A stretch of 64,000 nt of DNA from SPDF01 sp963699825 (GTDB lineage: Bacteria > Gemmatimonadota > Gemmatimonadetes > Gemmatimonadales > GWC2-71-9). Shown in pieces: positions 53,422-60,290 of the stretch. The notes below the pieces were generated by a model. It saw nothing but the letters and a program-made list of their open reading frames with translations. It did not search any database and had not been told where the DNA came from. The translations under genes were made by a program, and so were the position numbers. How positions within the stretch are numbered: position 1 is the first letter of the stretch; each line of letters opens with the position of its first letter. The stretch spans positions 186,001 to 250,000 of the forward strand of contig CAVOVI010000009.1 of NCBI GenBank assembly GCA_963699825.1, in the 5' to 3' direction.

Positions 53422-53495
53422 CGGGGCGTAGCGTAGCCTGGTAGCGCGCCTGCTTCGGGAGCAGGAGGTCGCCGGTTCAAATCCGGCCGCCCCGA
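53422..53495 (+). tRNA. tRNA-Pro(CGG)
   Basis: 74 bases. Acceptor CGGGGCG / CGCCCCG, anticodon stem CCTGC / GCAGG with loop TTCGGGA, T arm GCCGGTTCAAATCCGGC. CCA is not encoded. Confidence 0.95.
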
Positions 53496-53523
53496 TTTAT
53501 GTTAGAAGGGTAGTGAAGGGTTC

Positions 53524-53597
53524 GGGTCCGTAGCTCAGTTGGATAGAGCGCTTGCCTCCGGAGCAAGAGGTCGTAGGTTCGAATCCTATCGGGCCCA
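53524..53597 (+). tRNA. tRNA-Arg(CCG)
   Basis: 74 bases. Acceptor GGGTCCG / CGGGCCC with one U-G pair, anticodon stem CTTGC / GCAAG with loop CTCCGGA, T arm GTAGGTTCGAATCCTAT. Its last 36 bases (53563-53598) recur 1.93 kb downstream at 55494-55529, and no terminator follows directly. It looks like the target of an insertion at its 3' end. CCA is not encoded. Confidence 0.95.
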
Positions 53598-53598
53598 T
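53563..53598 (+). repeat. Direct repeat at tRNA-Arg 3' end, attL-like
   Basis: Matches 55494-55529 with 33 of 36 positions the same. The last 23 bases (GGTTCGAATCCTATCGGGCC plus CAT) are identical. The tRNA stays intact on this side. Confidence 0.75.
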
Positions 53599-53650
53599 GG
53601 ATTGACCGCATTTCCACATCGTGCTGTGGCAACGTCTGCAGCGAGCAAAA

Positions 53651-53682
53651 CGCCCCGCCGACTCATCGAGTCGACGGGGCGC
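53651..53682 (-). terminator. Terminator of the dioxygenase-cupin gene
   Basis: CGCCCCGTCGACTC / GAGTCGGCGGGGCG hairpin with a GAT loop, read on the minus strand and followed by TTTTGCTC. It lies 25 bases after the stop of the gene at 53707 and belongs to the insert. Confidence 0.8.
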
Positions 53683-53706
53683 AGTCGTTCGGGGCCCCCG
53701 AGGGGG

Positions 53707-55323
53707 CTAGTCCCGCTTTGGCAGGTACGGCTTGACCAGGTGCCAGACCGGCCGCGCCAGGTCCTTGCCACCCCGTATCACCGCCGAGGCCCACGCACGG
53801 TAGAACGGCGGCGGCGGACGCAGCACGTCCACGCCTGGGGAGTGGAACTCGAAGACCAGGTATCGCGCCTCCTCCTGGCCGACGTTTCGCATGCCATGCA
53901 GTTCGCCCGCACCGTAGTAAATCACGCTCTGCGGTTTTACCACCTGTCCCAGCGTCTCGACGGTCCCGGACAGCGTCACGATGGCCACGTCGTAGGCGTC
54001 CCGGTGCGGCTCGTACCCGCCGCCCGGCGCGAGTACGGTCAGGTGGGCGTGGAGCTTCCCCAGGCAACCGGTCGAACCCTCGAACAGCATGCGGGTCCAG
54101 AATGGCGGCGCGCCTTCCGGCGGGACGTTGGCATCGAAGCGCGTGATTCCCAAGCCGAGCGGCTTCTGGGCCCCCGTGAGTGGTGCCTGCCACTTGAACA
54201 TGAGGTAGCCGACCGGTGCCGTGCCGGGATTCCGGATCGTGTGGTACTGCCAGGCCGGGTAATAGACGAATGCTCCCGGACGGATTCGCTCGGTCCGGGG
54301 GGACGTATCGGACGGCCCACTGGCGATCACCAGCTCCACCTCACCGTGGAGCGGGATGAGTAACTCCTCCTCAACGTGCGAATGCGGTGGATGCGGAACA
54401 TGACCGCCGACCAGCACCGAGGCGTGGCACGACATGTCGGCGCACGTTCGCGTCGGCCCACGGAACGCGCTGAACGGCTGCCAGGGCTTTGCGGGCTGCC
54501 CGTCACCAACGGGGAGATCGAAGCAATGGACGGCGGTTTCAACCATGGCGGCACCTGCGGACAGGGGAGGAGGAGGCGGCACCACACGGTTCAGTCCGGT
54601 GCGGTTGCGGTTGCTGCCGCGGACCAGGATCACTGGCGGCCGCGGCACCTGCCGAAAGCGGAAGGGCCAGTCGAGCTGAGCGAAGTCCGGGATCCGCACC
54701 CGCTGATCAGCGGCGGCGTACTGGAAGATGAGCGCGAGCCGGTTGCCGGTCCGGCGCCGGTTGTCCGAGCCATGCCACAGCCGCCCGTCGAACAACAGCG
54801 CCTCACCATTCCGCATGTCGGGCTGGTCCAGTGTCGCACCTGGATCATGTTCCCGGGCGAACCCCAACATCGCCTCGGGGGTAGAGAGCTCCCGCGCGAG
54901 CCCGGCCTCCCACCGGGCCTGCTGCACCGTCTGGCCGATCAGGTGAGACCGTGCGATGACCTGCAGCGCCGAGTCACGATTCGTGTGCTCGATCCCGATC
55001 CACGCGGTGACGAACCGGCCCTCGGGTGCACAAGACTCGATGTCGCAATGCCAGGGATGGACCTGCCCCGGCGCCCGGCGAACCGCACTCGCTCCCCACA
55101 GCACGACGTCCTCGCCCAGGAGGTCCGTGACCGGCGCGAGCAGCGCTGGCCAGGTCGCAAGCTCGTAAAGGAACCGCTCGTGCACGGCGCGGGCCTTCTC
55201 CCATCCAGCGGGAGCGGGCGTCGGAGTCCGCCGAAGGTACTGGGCGACCCGGCGACACTCAGCCTCGGTGAACACCCGGGTCGGACCGAGGTAGCCGTCG
55301 CGGGCGAATTGCGGAGATGACAT
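53707..55323 (-). CDS. Fusion of a phytanoyl-CoA-dioxygenase-like domain and a bicupin
   Basis: 538 residues. N-terminal half (1-235): Fe(II)/2-oxoglutarate dioxygenase of PhyH type. It opens FARDGYLGPTRVFTEAEC, has the iron pair in HPWHCDIES (His near 91, Asp near 93), and LFDGRLWHGSDNRRRTGNRLAL with the distal His (about 181) and the 2-oxoglutarate Arg (about 190). C-terminal half: two cupin domains, PHPPHSHVEEELLIPLHGEVELV (about 305) and YEPHRDAYDVAIVTLSGTVETLG (about 437). The first has H-x-H-x4-E metal ligands and the second a reduced set. The substrate is unknown; a small-molecule hydroxylation is likely. It is the only gene of the insert beyond tRNA-Arg(CCG), facing the tRNA genes. 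Confidence 0.85.
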   Translation of the reverse strand: MSSPQFARDGYLGPTRVFTEAECRRVAQYLRRTPTPAPAGWEKARAVHERFLYELATWPALLAPVTDLLGEDVVLWGASAVRRAPGQVHPWHCDIESCAPEGRFVTAWIGIEHTNRDSALQVIARSHLIGQTVQQARWEAGLARELSTPEAMLGFAREHDPGATLDQPDMRNGEALLFDGRLWHGSDNRRRTGNRLALIFQYAAADQRVRIPDFAQLDWPFRFRQVPRPPVILVRGSNRNRTGLNRVVPPPPPLSAGAAMVETAVHCFDLPVGDGQPAKPWQPFSAFRGPTRTCADMSCHASVLVGGHVPHPPHSHVEEELLIPLHGEVELVIASGPSDTSPRTERIRPGAFVYYPAWQYHTIRNPGTAPVGYLMFKWQAPLTGAQKPLGLGITRFDANVPPEGAPPFWTRMLFEGSTGCLGKLHAHLTVLAPGGGYEPHRDAYDVAIVTLSGTVETLGQVVKPQSVIYYGAGELHGMRNVGQEEARYLVFEFHSPGVDVLRPPPPFYRAWASAVIRGGKDLARPVWHLVKPYLPKRD

Positions 55324-55493
55324 CGCGCGCCTCAGAGGAGGTTCAGGGGCACGGCAACGAAGGCCCTCATGGGCTCATGCAAGCTACGAGCCGCGCCAAC
55401 ACGTTGCAACGGCCCACTGAACCCGCTGCACAATCGATCCCCGGTCCCACGACCCGCCCCCAGAGGGCAGGCACGCACACAGCTGCACAACGG

Positions 55494-55529
55494 GCAGGAG
55501 GTCGCGGGTTCGAATCCTATCGGGCCCAT
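55494..55529 (+). repeat. Copy of the tRNA-Arg(CCG) 3' end, attR-like
   Basis: Anticodon-arm 3' side, variable region, T arm 3' half and acceptor 3' strand of tRNA-Arg(CCG), 33 of 36 bases conserved. The T-stem 5' side reads GCGGG and no longer pairs with CCTAT, so it cannot be a functional tRNA half. Same orientation as 53563-53598. Confidence 0.8.
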
Positions 55530-55541
55530 TCTCCCATCAAG

Positions 55542-55575
55542 AAGCCTCGCTGCCTCCCCGGCAACGAGGCTTTTC
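55542..55575 (+). terminator. Rho-independent terminator after the tRNA fragment
   Basis: GCCTCG-TGC / GCA-CGAGGC hairpin with a CTCCCCG loop and one bulge on each side, followed by TTTT. It lies 13 bases after the tRNA 3' copy, the normal distance for a tRNA operon terminator, so it is probably the original terminator separated from the tRNA genes by the insert. Confidence 0.75.
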
Positions 55576-55672
55576 CCTGTCGGGTACGGTTGTCTCAACA
55601 CCGGTCCGCAGCGTAGCTTGTTCAAGATCGGCACCCCCGGCTGCGTCACACCCTTGCCCGCGAGGTTACCCC

Positions 55673-56389
55673 ATGGATCCTGAGGCAATCCCGGTCCACT
55701 TGCGCGTGACCTCCATCATCCGCGCGCTCTACTACGTGACCGCCGCGCTCGTGCTCCTCGATCTCTGCGGCCTCGCCATCGCGCTCATTACCGGTCACGA
55801 CTCGATCTACGGACTGCTCGGGATCATCGACCTCGACAAAGAGCGCGGCATCGGGGTGCTGTTCCAGGTATTCCTCATGCTCGGCAACGTCGCGATGCTC
55901 GCGTTGCTGGGCAAGTTGGCGCGGGCGGGCAAGGCAGATCCCGGGCCGTGGTACTTCATGGCCGGGCTCTTCACCTTCCTCACGATGGACGAGTTCTCCT
56001 ACATCCACGAACAGCTGATGGATCCGATGCGTGAGCTCGTCGGGAGCGAGGGGATCCTGCACTTCGCCTGGGTCGTGCCCTACGGGATCGCCGTGGTGCT
56101 CCTCGGGCTCTGGTTCGCCCCGAAGGTGTGGGCCATCCGGCCGGGCCCGCGGAAATGGTTTTTCCTCGCCGCGGTGACCTACGTGACGGGCGCCCTCGGC
56201 TTCGAGATGCTGGGGGGTTGGCGGCTCACCGCCATCGGCGGCGAGGCCTACCGGCCGGAATTGATCTACGAATTGCTCACCACGGTCGAAGAGGGTCTCG
56301 AGATGGTGGGCCTCACCATGCTGGCGACGGGTGTGCTGCAATTGCTCCAACCCGCCATCAAGAATGTCGCGCTGAAGCTGGACCCCTGA
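55673..56389 (+). CDS. Multi-pass membrane protein of unknown function (238 aa)
   Basis: Six membrane segments: about 12-38, 60-82, 93-108, 123-145, 157-175 and 205-228. Polar residues sit beside or inside them and look conserved: FLTMDEFSYIHEQLMDP (Asp, Glu, His), LHFAWVVPYGIAVV (His), LGFEMLGGWR (Glu) and LLTTVEEGLEMVGL (three Glu). That pattern suggests a metal or proton site inside the membrane, but I do not recognise the family. It ends three bases before the glycosyltransferase start, so both are one operon. Confidence 0.7.
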   Translation: MDPEAIPVHLRVTSIIRALYYVTAALVLLDLCGLAIALITGHDSIYGLLGIIDLDKERGIGVLFQVFLMLGNVAMLALLGKLARAGKADPGPWYFMAGLFTFLTMDEFSYIHEQLMDPMRELVGSEGILHFAWVVPYGIAVVLLGLWFAPKVWAIRPGPRKWFFLAAVTYVTGALGFEMLGGWRLTAIGGEAYRPELIYELLTTVEEGLEMVGLTMLATGVLQLLQPAIKNVALKLDP

Positions 56390-56391
56390 GC

Positions 56392-57518
56392 ATGGGGCGT
56401 GCGCTGCGAATCGCCTACCTCGCCGATTTCAGCCCAAAGAAGTTGGGGACGGGCGAGAACCGCCTGGTGATGCTCGCGAAGGAGCTGAACCGGCGCGGGC
56501 ACGCCATGACCCTCTTCTGCCGCCAACCGATCCACATGGACGTCGCTCGCGCATTCAACGAGTCTGGCGTGACGATTGAAGATCTCGGTTCGGTGGCGGC
56601 CAGCCCGATCGCCTGGGCCATGCGGCTGTCACGGGGATTCGACGTCATCCAACTCAATGCGATCGCACCCCGCGGGCGACCCGCGCTCGCCGCCTATGCC
56701 GCGTGGCCCGCCAAGGTGCTCTTCGTCGACCACATCTCGCCGCCCGCCCAGGAAGCCCGCCCACGCCGAGCGTCCCCTGCTCCGCCGATGGGTCGGATGC
56801 CGTGACGATGAGTCGCGTCTGGCAAGCGGCGGGCGTTTCGAATTTCGTGCGCCGGCGTTTGCAGGAGCGCTTCGCGCTCCCAGCGCACCGCGTACTGACG
56901 ATGTACGGTGGCGTCGATACAGACCGTTTCCGGCCCCCGACGAGCCAGCCCGGCAAGAGTGGCACTGTCCAGATCACCGCCGTCGCCGCGCTGATCCCCG
57001 AAAAGGGGCTCGACGTGCTGCTGCGCGCGCTCGCGCGGGGCGACCTTCCGCCATGGCGCCTGCGCATCGTGGGTGACGGCCCGGACCGCCCGCGCCTGGA
57101 AGGCCTCGTATCGAGCCTCGGCCTGGGCCAGCAACTCGAGTTCACGGGGCTTCGAGACGACGTCGACGACATCCTTCGCGAGACCGACGTGTTCGTACAC
57201 CCAGCCGTGTGGCAGGAGGCGCTGGGATACACGATCCTCGAGGGAATGGCGAGTGGATGCGCAGTAATCGCCACCCGTACCGGGGGGATCCCCGAGTTGG
57301 TACGGGATGGCCAGGAAGGGCTGCTGGTAGCACCGGGGGACGAAGACGCACTCGAGACCGCGCTGCGACGGTTGGCCAAGGACCCGGAGCTCCGGTCACG
57401 CCTCGGGGCGTCCGCTCGAAAGCGGGTTACCGACCAGTTCACCCTGCAGCAGAACGTCGCCAGGACCGTGGACTGGTTCGAGGCGGCAGCCGATTCGAGC
57501 CCGATCAACTTCGATTGA
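56392..57518 (+). CDS. GT4-family glycosyltransferase, frameshifted twice
   Basis: About 374 residues after correction. The N-terminal Rossmann half reads LRIAYLADFSPKKLGTGENRLVMLAKELNRRGH. The C-terminal half has VWQAAGVSNFVRRRL, LTMYGGVDTDRF, AVAALIPEKGLDVLLRALA, RIVGDGPDRPRLEGL, and the donor-site block VHPAVWQEALGYTILEGMASGCAVIATRTGGIPELV. Between them the frame shifts from first to second to third. Removing one C at 56760-56762 and one G at 56795-56796 gives a smooth EARHAERPLLRRWVDAVTMSR. Retaining GT-B enzyme, sugar and acceptor unknown; the membrane protein before it may handle a lipid-linked acceptor. Confidence 0.8.
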
Positions 57519-57527
57519 CAGCAACAC

Positions 57528-57562
57528 GAAACCCCGCCCTCCATACAGAGGACGGGGCTCGT
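57528..57562. terminator. Terminator between convergent GT4 and CBS genes
   Basis: CCCCGCCCTC / GAGGACGGGG hairpin (one mismatch) with a CATACA loop. It lies 14 bases after the GT4 stop and about 30 bases beyond the CBS gene stop. Poor T-runs on either side, so strength is uncertain. Confidence 0.6.
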
Positions 57563-57589
57563 GTATCCCCCCGAAGCGGCCCTTCGGGG

Positions 57590-57991
57590 TCAGACCCGCG
57601 CGTTTGCGACTGCGCGGACTACATCGCTCTGCGAAATGACCCCCAGCAGCTCGCCGTCCTTCTCGACGAACAGCCGGTGCACATTGGCGTAGAGCATCTG
57701 CTGCGCCGCCTGCTTGACCTCGGCCTGCGGCTCGATGGTCATCGGCTTCGGGGTCATCAGGTCCCGCACCAGGGTGTTCTCAAACAGGACACCCGGCTCC
57801 ACGTCCTGACCCCGCTCCGCCAGCGCCGTGAGGATATCGGTCGTGGAAAGCACCCCCACCAGGCGGAGATTGGCATCCACCACCGGAAGCCCCGTCACGT
57901 GGGCGTCGGCCAGGGAGATGATCGCTTCCGACATCGGGCTGTCGCTCGGGATCGTCACCAGGTTCGACTGCATCAGTTCGCTGACCAGCAT
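57590..57991 (-). CDS. CBS-pair protein
   Basis: 133 residues made up of two CBS domains: SELMQSNLVTIPSDSPMSEAIISLADAHVTGLPVVDANLRLVGVLSTTDIL (about 5-55) and VRDLMTPKPMTIEPQAEVKQAAQQMLYANVHRLFVEKDGELLGVISQSDVVRAV (about 75-128). Stand-alone CBS pairs bind adenosine nucleotides and act as energy sensors, often regulating partner proteins by contact. No partner is evident, though a two-domain Usp protein (also adenine-nucleotide binding) is close by. Confidence 0.92.
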   Translation of the reverse strand: MLVSELMQSNLVTIPSDSPMSEAIISLADAHVTGLPVVDANLRLVGVLSTTDILTALAERGQDVEPGVLFENTLVRDLMTPKPMTIEPQAEVKQAAQQMLYANVHRLFVEKDGELLGVISQSDVVRAVANARV

Positions 57992-58118
57992 AACGACCTC
58001 CCGGCTAGAGTCTTCCTCAACCTACCCCCTCCAGACCTGCCAGACCGTGAACCAGCTGTGAACGGGCCTTCACGGAACCATCACCGTTCCTTTACCTGCC
58101 AGGTTCAGATTCCTAGTC

Positions 58119-58295
58119 ATGCGTACCCGCCCCCGCCCGACCCCCGAATTTCTCCAGGAATTCCCCTGGCTGGCCCCGGATCCCGAGGCAGTCGAGCGGG
58201 AAGCTGATCGCCCCCTCCCGAAGGCGCTGATCCACCCCCGGCGCTGGCCCAGAAAGCGGAAGACCCCGAATCACCCCTCCGCCAAGGGTGGGTGA
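58119..58295 (+). CDS. Possible small basic, Pro-rich protein (58 aa)
   Basis: An open frame from ATG 58119 to TGA 58293. It begins MRTRPRPTPEFLQEFPWLAP, has an acidic middle (PDPEAVEREADRP) and ends basic (HPRRWPRKRKTPNHPSAKGG). That ordered charge layout suggests a real protein. Against it: no Shine-Dalgarno, and its last 25 bases overlap the convergent Usp gene. Function unknown. Confidence 0.35.
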   Translation: MRTRPRPTPEFLQEFPWLAPDPEAVEREADRPLPKALIHPRRWPRKRKTPNHPSAKGG

Positions 58296-59146
58296 AGGGC
58301 CAGCACCGGGACATTCGACCCCCGCACTACCTTGTCCGTCACGCTTCCCAGCATCAGGCGCTTCACTCCCACCGTCCCGCGGGTGGCAATGGCCACACAA
58401 TCGGTTGCCTCCGGCCTCGCCTGGTCGAGGATGGCCGCTGCCGGCGAATCCGATACGACCACGGTGGTACTCACGCGGCACCCTCGGCGTTCCAGCCGGT
58501 CGGCAACCTCGTCGAGGTAGACCGCCGCGGCACCGCGGCCCTGGACAGCCCCGTTGGACTCCGGCGCCACGACCCGCAGGAGCGCGATCTCGGCAGTCGG
58601 CGGCGGGCAGAGTGTGAGCGCCGGTTCGATCACCGCCTCGGCACGCTCCGACCCGTCGAGTGCAATGAGCATCCGCCGAAATGCCATGCGGCTGTCCTGC
58701 ACCGGTGCTTCCTGATGCCGGAGAAGCAGCAGCGGCACGTCGAGATGGCGGAGCAGGTGGTCCGCCACGCTCCCCAGCCAGAATCGGCTCACGGCACCCC
58801 GGCCGTGCGTGGTCATCACGACCATCCCCGCCCCGATCATCGTCACGTAGGTCGCGAGGGTTTCGGCGACCGGTCCGTCGAGGATCGCCGAGTTGATGTG
58901 AATGCTGTATTGCACTCGCATCCGCTCGGCGAGCTGCTGCAAGTACTGCTCTTCGCCCTCCCGGGCCAGCCGATCGATCTCGTCGATGGCGGTCGCCATC
59001 GCCGCCGAGTCGGCGCTGGGCGTCACCGAATGATGAACCAGGACCATATGCAGCACCGCACCGGTCCGGCGGGCCGTGGCGCAGGCCGCACGCAACGACT
59101 CCTCCGCGAGCCGGGATCCGTCGAGCGGGGTCAGGATGGCGCGCAC
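58271..59146 (-). CDS. Tandem universal stress protein (UspA x2)
   Basis: 291 residues. Domain 1 (1-150) starts RAILTPLDGSRLAEESL and carries the ATP-binding THGRGAVSRFWLGSVADHLL. Domain 2 (155-291) starts RRMLIALDGSERAEAVI and carries ATRGTVGVKRLMLGSVTDKVV. Both have the G-x2-G-x9-G-S motif, so they should bind ATP. The start is the GTG at 59146, because GAGGAG lies six bases before it. As read, the frame continues upstream into threonine aldolase, but a terminator and the frameshift there show they are separate genes. Confidence 0.88.
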   Translation of the reverse strand: MRAILTPLDGSRLAEESLRAACATARRTGAVLHMVLVHHSVTPSADSAAMATAIDEIDRLAREGEEQYLQQLAERMRVQYSIHINSAILDGPVAETLATYVTMIGAGMVVMTTHGRGAVSRFWLGSVADHLLRHLDVPLLLLRHQEAPVQDSRMAFRRMLIALDGSERAEAVIEPALTLCPPPTAEIALLRVVAPESNGAVQGRGAAAVYLDEVADRLERRGCRVSTTVVVSDSPAAAILDQARPEATDCVAIATRGTVGVKRLMLGSVTDKVVRGSNVPVLALHPPLAEG

Positions 59147-59204
59147 CTGGTTCTCCTCGGGGAGAGGGATGCTTGAACGTGCGCCGGGATATGTGAAGGA
59201 AGCT

Positions 59205-59235
59205 TGAAAAAAGATGGAACGGGCCTTCTGGCCCG
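59205..59235 (-). terminator. Terminator of the threonine aldolase gene
   Basis: CGGGCC / GGCCCG hairpin with an AGAA loop, followed on the minus strand by TTCCATCTTTTTT. It lies just after the inferred stop of ltaE (59239) and before the usp start, which separates the two genes. Confidence 0.75.
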
Positions 59236-59238
59236 CGA

Positions 59239-60283
59239 TCAGGCGAGGATCTCGCGCATCTCCTCGAACGAAACTGTCGACGTCATCATCCGTGGTGTCG
59301 AACGAGCACATCCACCGGACCTCGGCCCCGGCCTGGTCCCACTCGTAGAAGAAGCGGCGGGCCTGAAGTGCCGCGATCCGCCCCTTCGGCAAACGCGCGA
59401 AGACCGCGTTGGCCTCGACTGGCTGGGTGATCGTCACGCCGGGCACCGTCGCAGCACCCTCCGCGAGACGCCGGGCCATGCGGTTGGCGTGCTCGGCGTT
59501 TCGCCGCCAGAGCCCATCGCGGAGCAGCGCGTCAAACTGGGCGGCGACAAATCGCATCTTCGAGGGGAGCTGCATCGCCTGCTTGCGGCCAAACCTGACC
59601 GCCTCGTCCCTCGCCGCATCGAAGAAGACGACCGCTTCCGCGGCCATGGCGCCGTTCTTGGTGCCGCCGAATGAGAGGAGATCGACGCCGACATCGGCGG
59701 TCAGCGCCCGGAACGGAAGATCGAGGGCGGCCGCGGCGTTGCTCAGCCGGGCTCCGTCCATGTGAAACAGCAGGTCGTGTTCCCTCGCCACCGTGGAGAG
59801 GGCGTGGAGTTCGTCCGCCGTGTAGATCGTGCCGTATTCGGTGGATTGACTGATGGAGATGACGCGGGGGCGCACGTGGTGGGCGGCGTGGTCGATGCTG
59901 GCCGCGCCCGCCACCGACCGGACCGCCTCCGGCCGGAGCTTGCCGTCGGCCGTCGGGAGCGGAATCAGCTTGCAGCCGAGAAACCGCTCCGGGGCCCCGC
60001 ACTCGTCCACGTTGATGTGCGCCGTGGCCGCACAGATGACGGCATCCCAGGGGCGGAGGAGTGCCCCGAGTCCGACCACGTTGGCACCAGTGCCGCCGTA
60101 GACCAATTCGGTGGCGGACGATTCGCCGAATTCCAGTCGGAAGAGTTCAAGCGCCGCCGCCGTCCACTGATCGGCACCGTACGCCAGCGCGTGGCCCTCG
60201 TTGGCCGCCGCGATGGCCGCCAGCACCTCCGGATGGATGCTGGCGGAGTTGTCGCTCGCGAAATGCCGAGCCGGACCGCTCAC
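59239..60283 (-). CDS. ltaE: Low-specificity L-threonine aldolase, frameshifted at the last residues
   Basis: 347 residues after correction. PLP enzyme splitting threonine or allo-threonine into glycine and acetaldehyde. Seen: FASDNSASIHPEVLAAI, GGTGANVVGLGALL, HINVDECGAPE, the SQSTEYGTIYTADEL block, HMDGARLSNAAAAL with the PLP Asp, LLSFGGTKNGAM with the PLP Lys, and C-terminal WMCSFDTTDDDVDSFV. After that the frame shifts. Dropping one base at 59267-59268 gives EEMREILA and a stop at 59239-59241, followed by a terminator. Without this correction the gene would look fused to the Usp gene. GTG start. Confidence 0.9.
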
Positions 60284-60290
60284 CCCTGAC

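Larger units (their letters stand above)
55324..55672. other. Gap holding the tRNA 3' fragment and the old tRNA terminator
   Basis: No gene is seen in these 349 bases. From left to right: about 170 bases of plain sequence upstream of the dioxygenase gene (its promoter should be here, but I see no good match), a tRNA-like fragment at 55494-55529, a terminator at 55542-55575, then about 97 bases before the membrane protein gene. The sequence just before the fragment (CAGCTGCACAACGGGCAGG) is not a working tRNA 5' half. Confidence 0.7.

Noticed and set aside
55317..55616. A plus-strand frame covering the tRNA 3' fragment
   Set aside because: The frame includes the tRNA T arm and terminator, and its protein (GFESYRAH) is the usual false translation of a tRNA.
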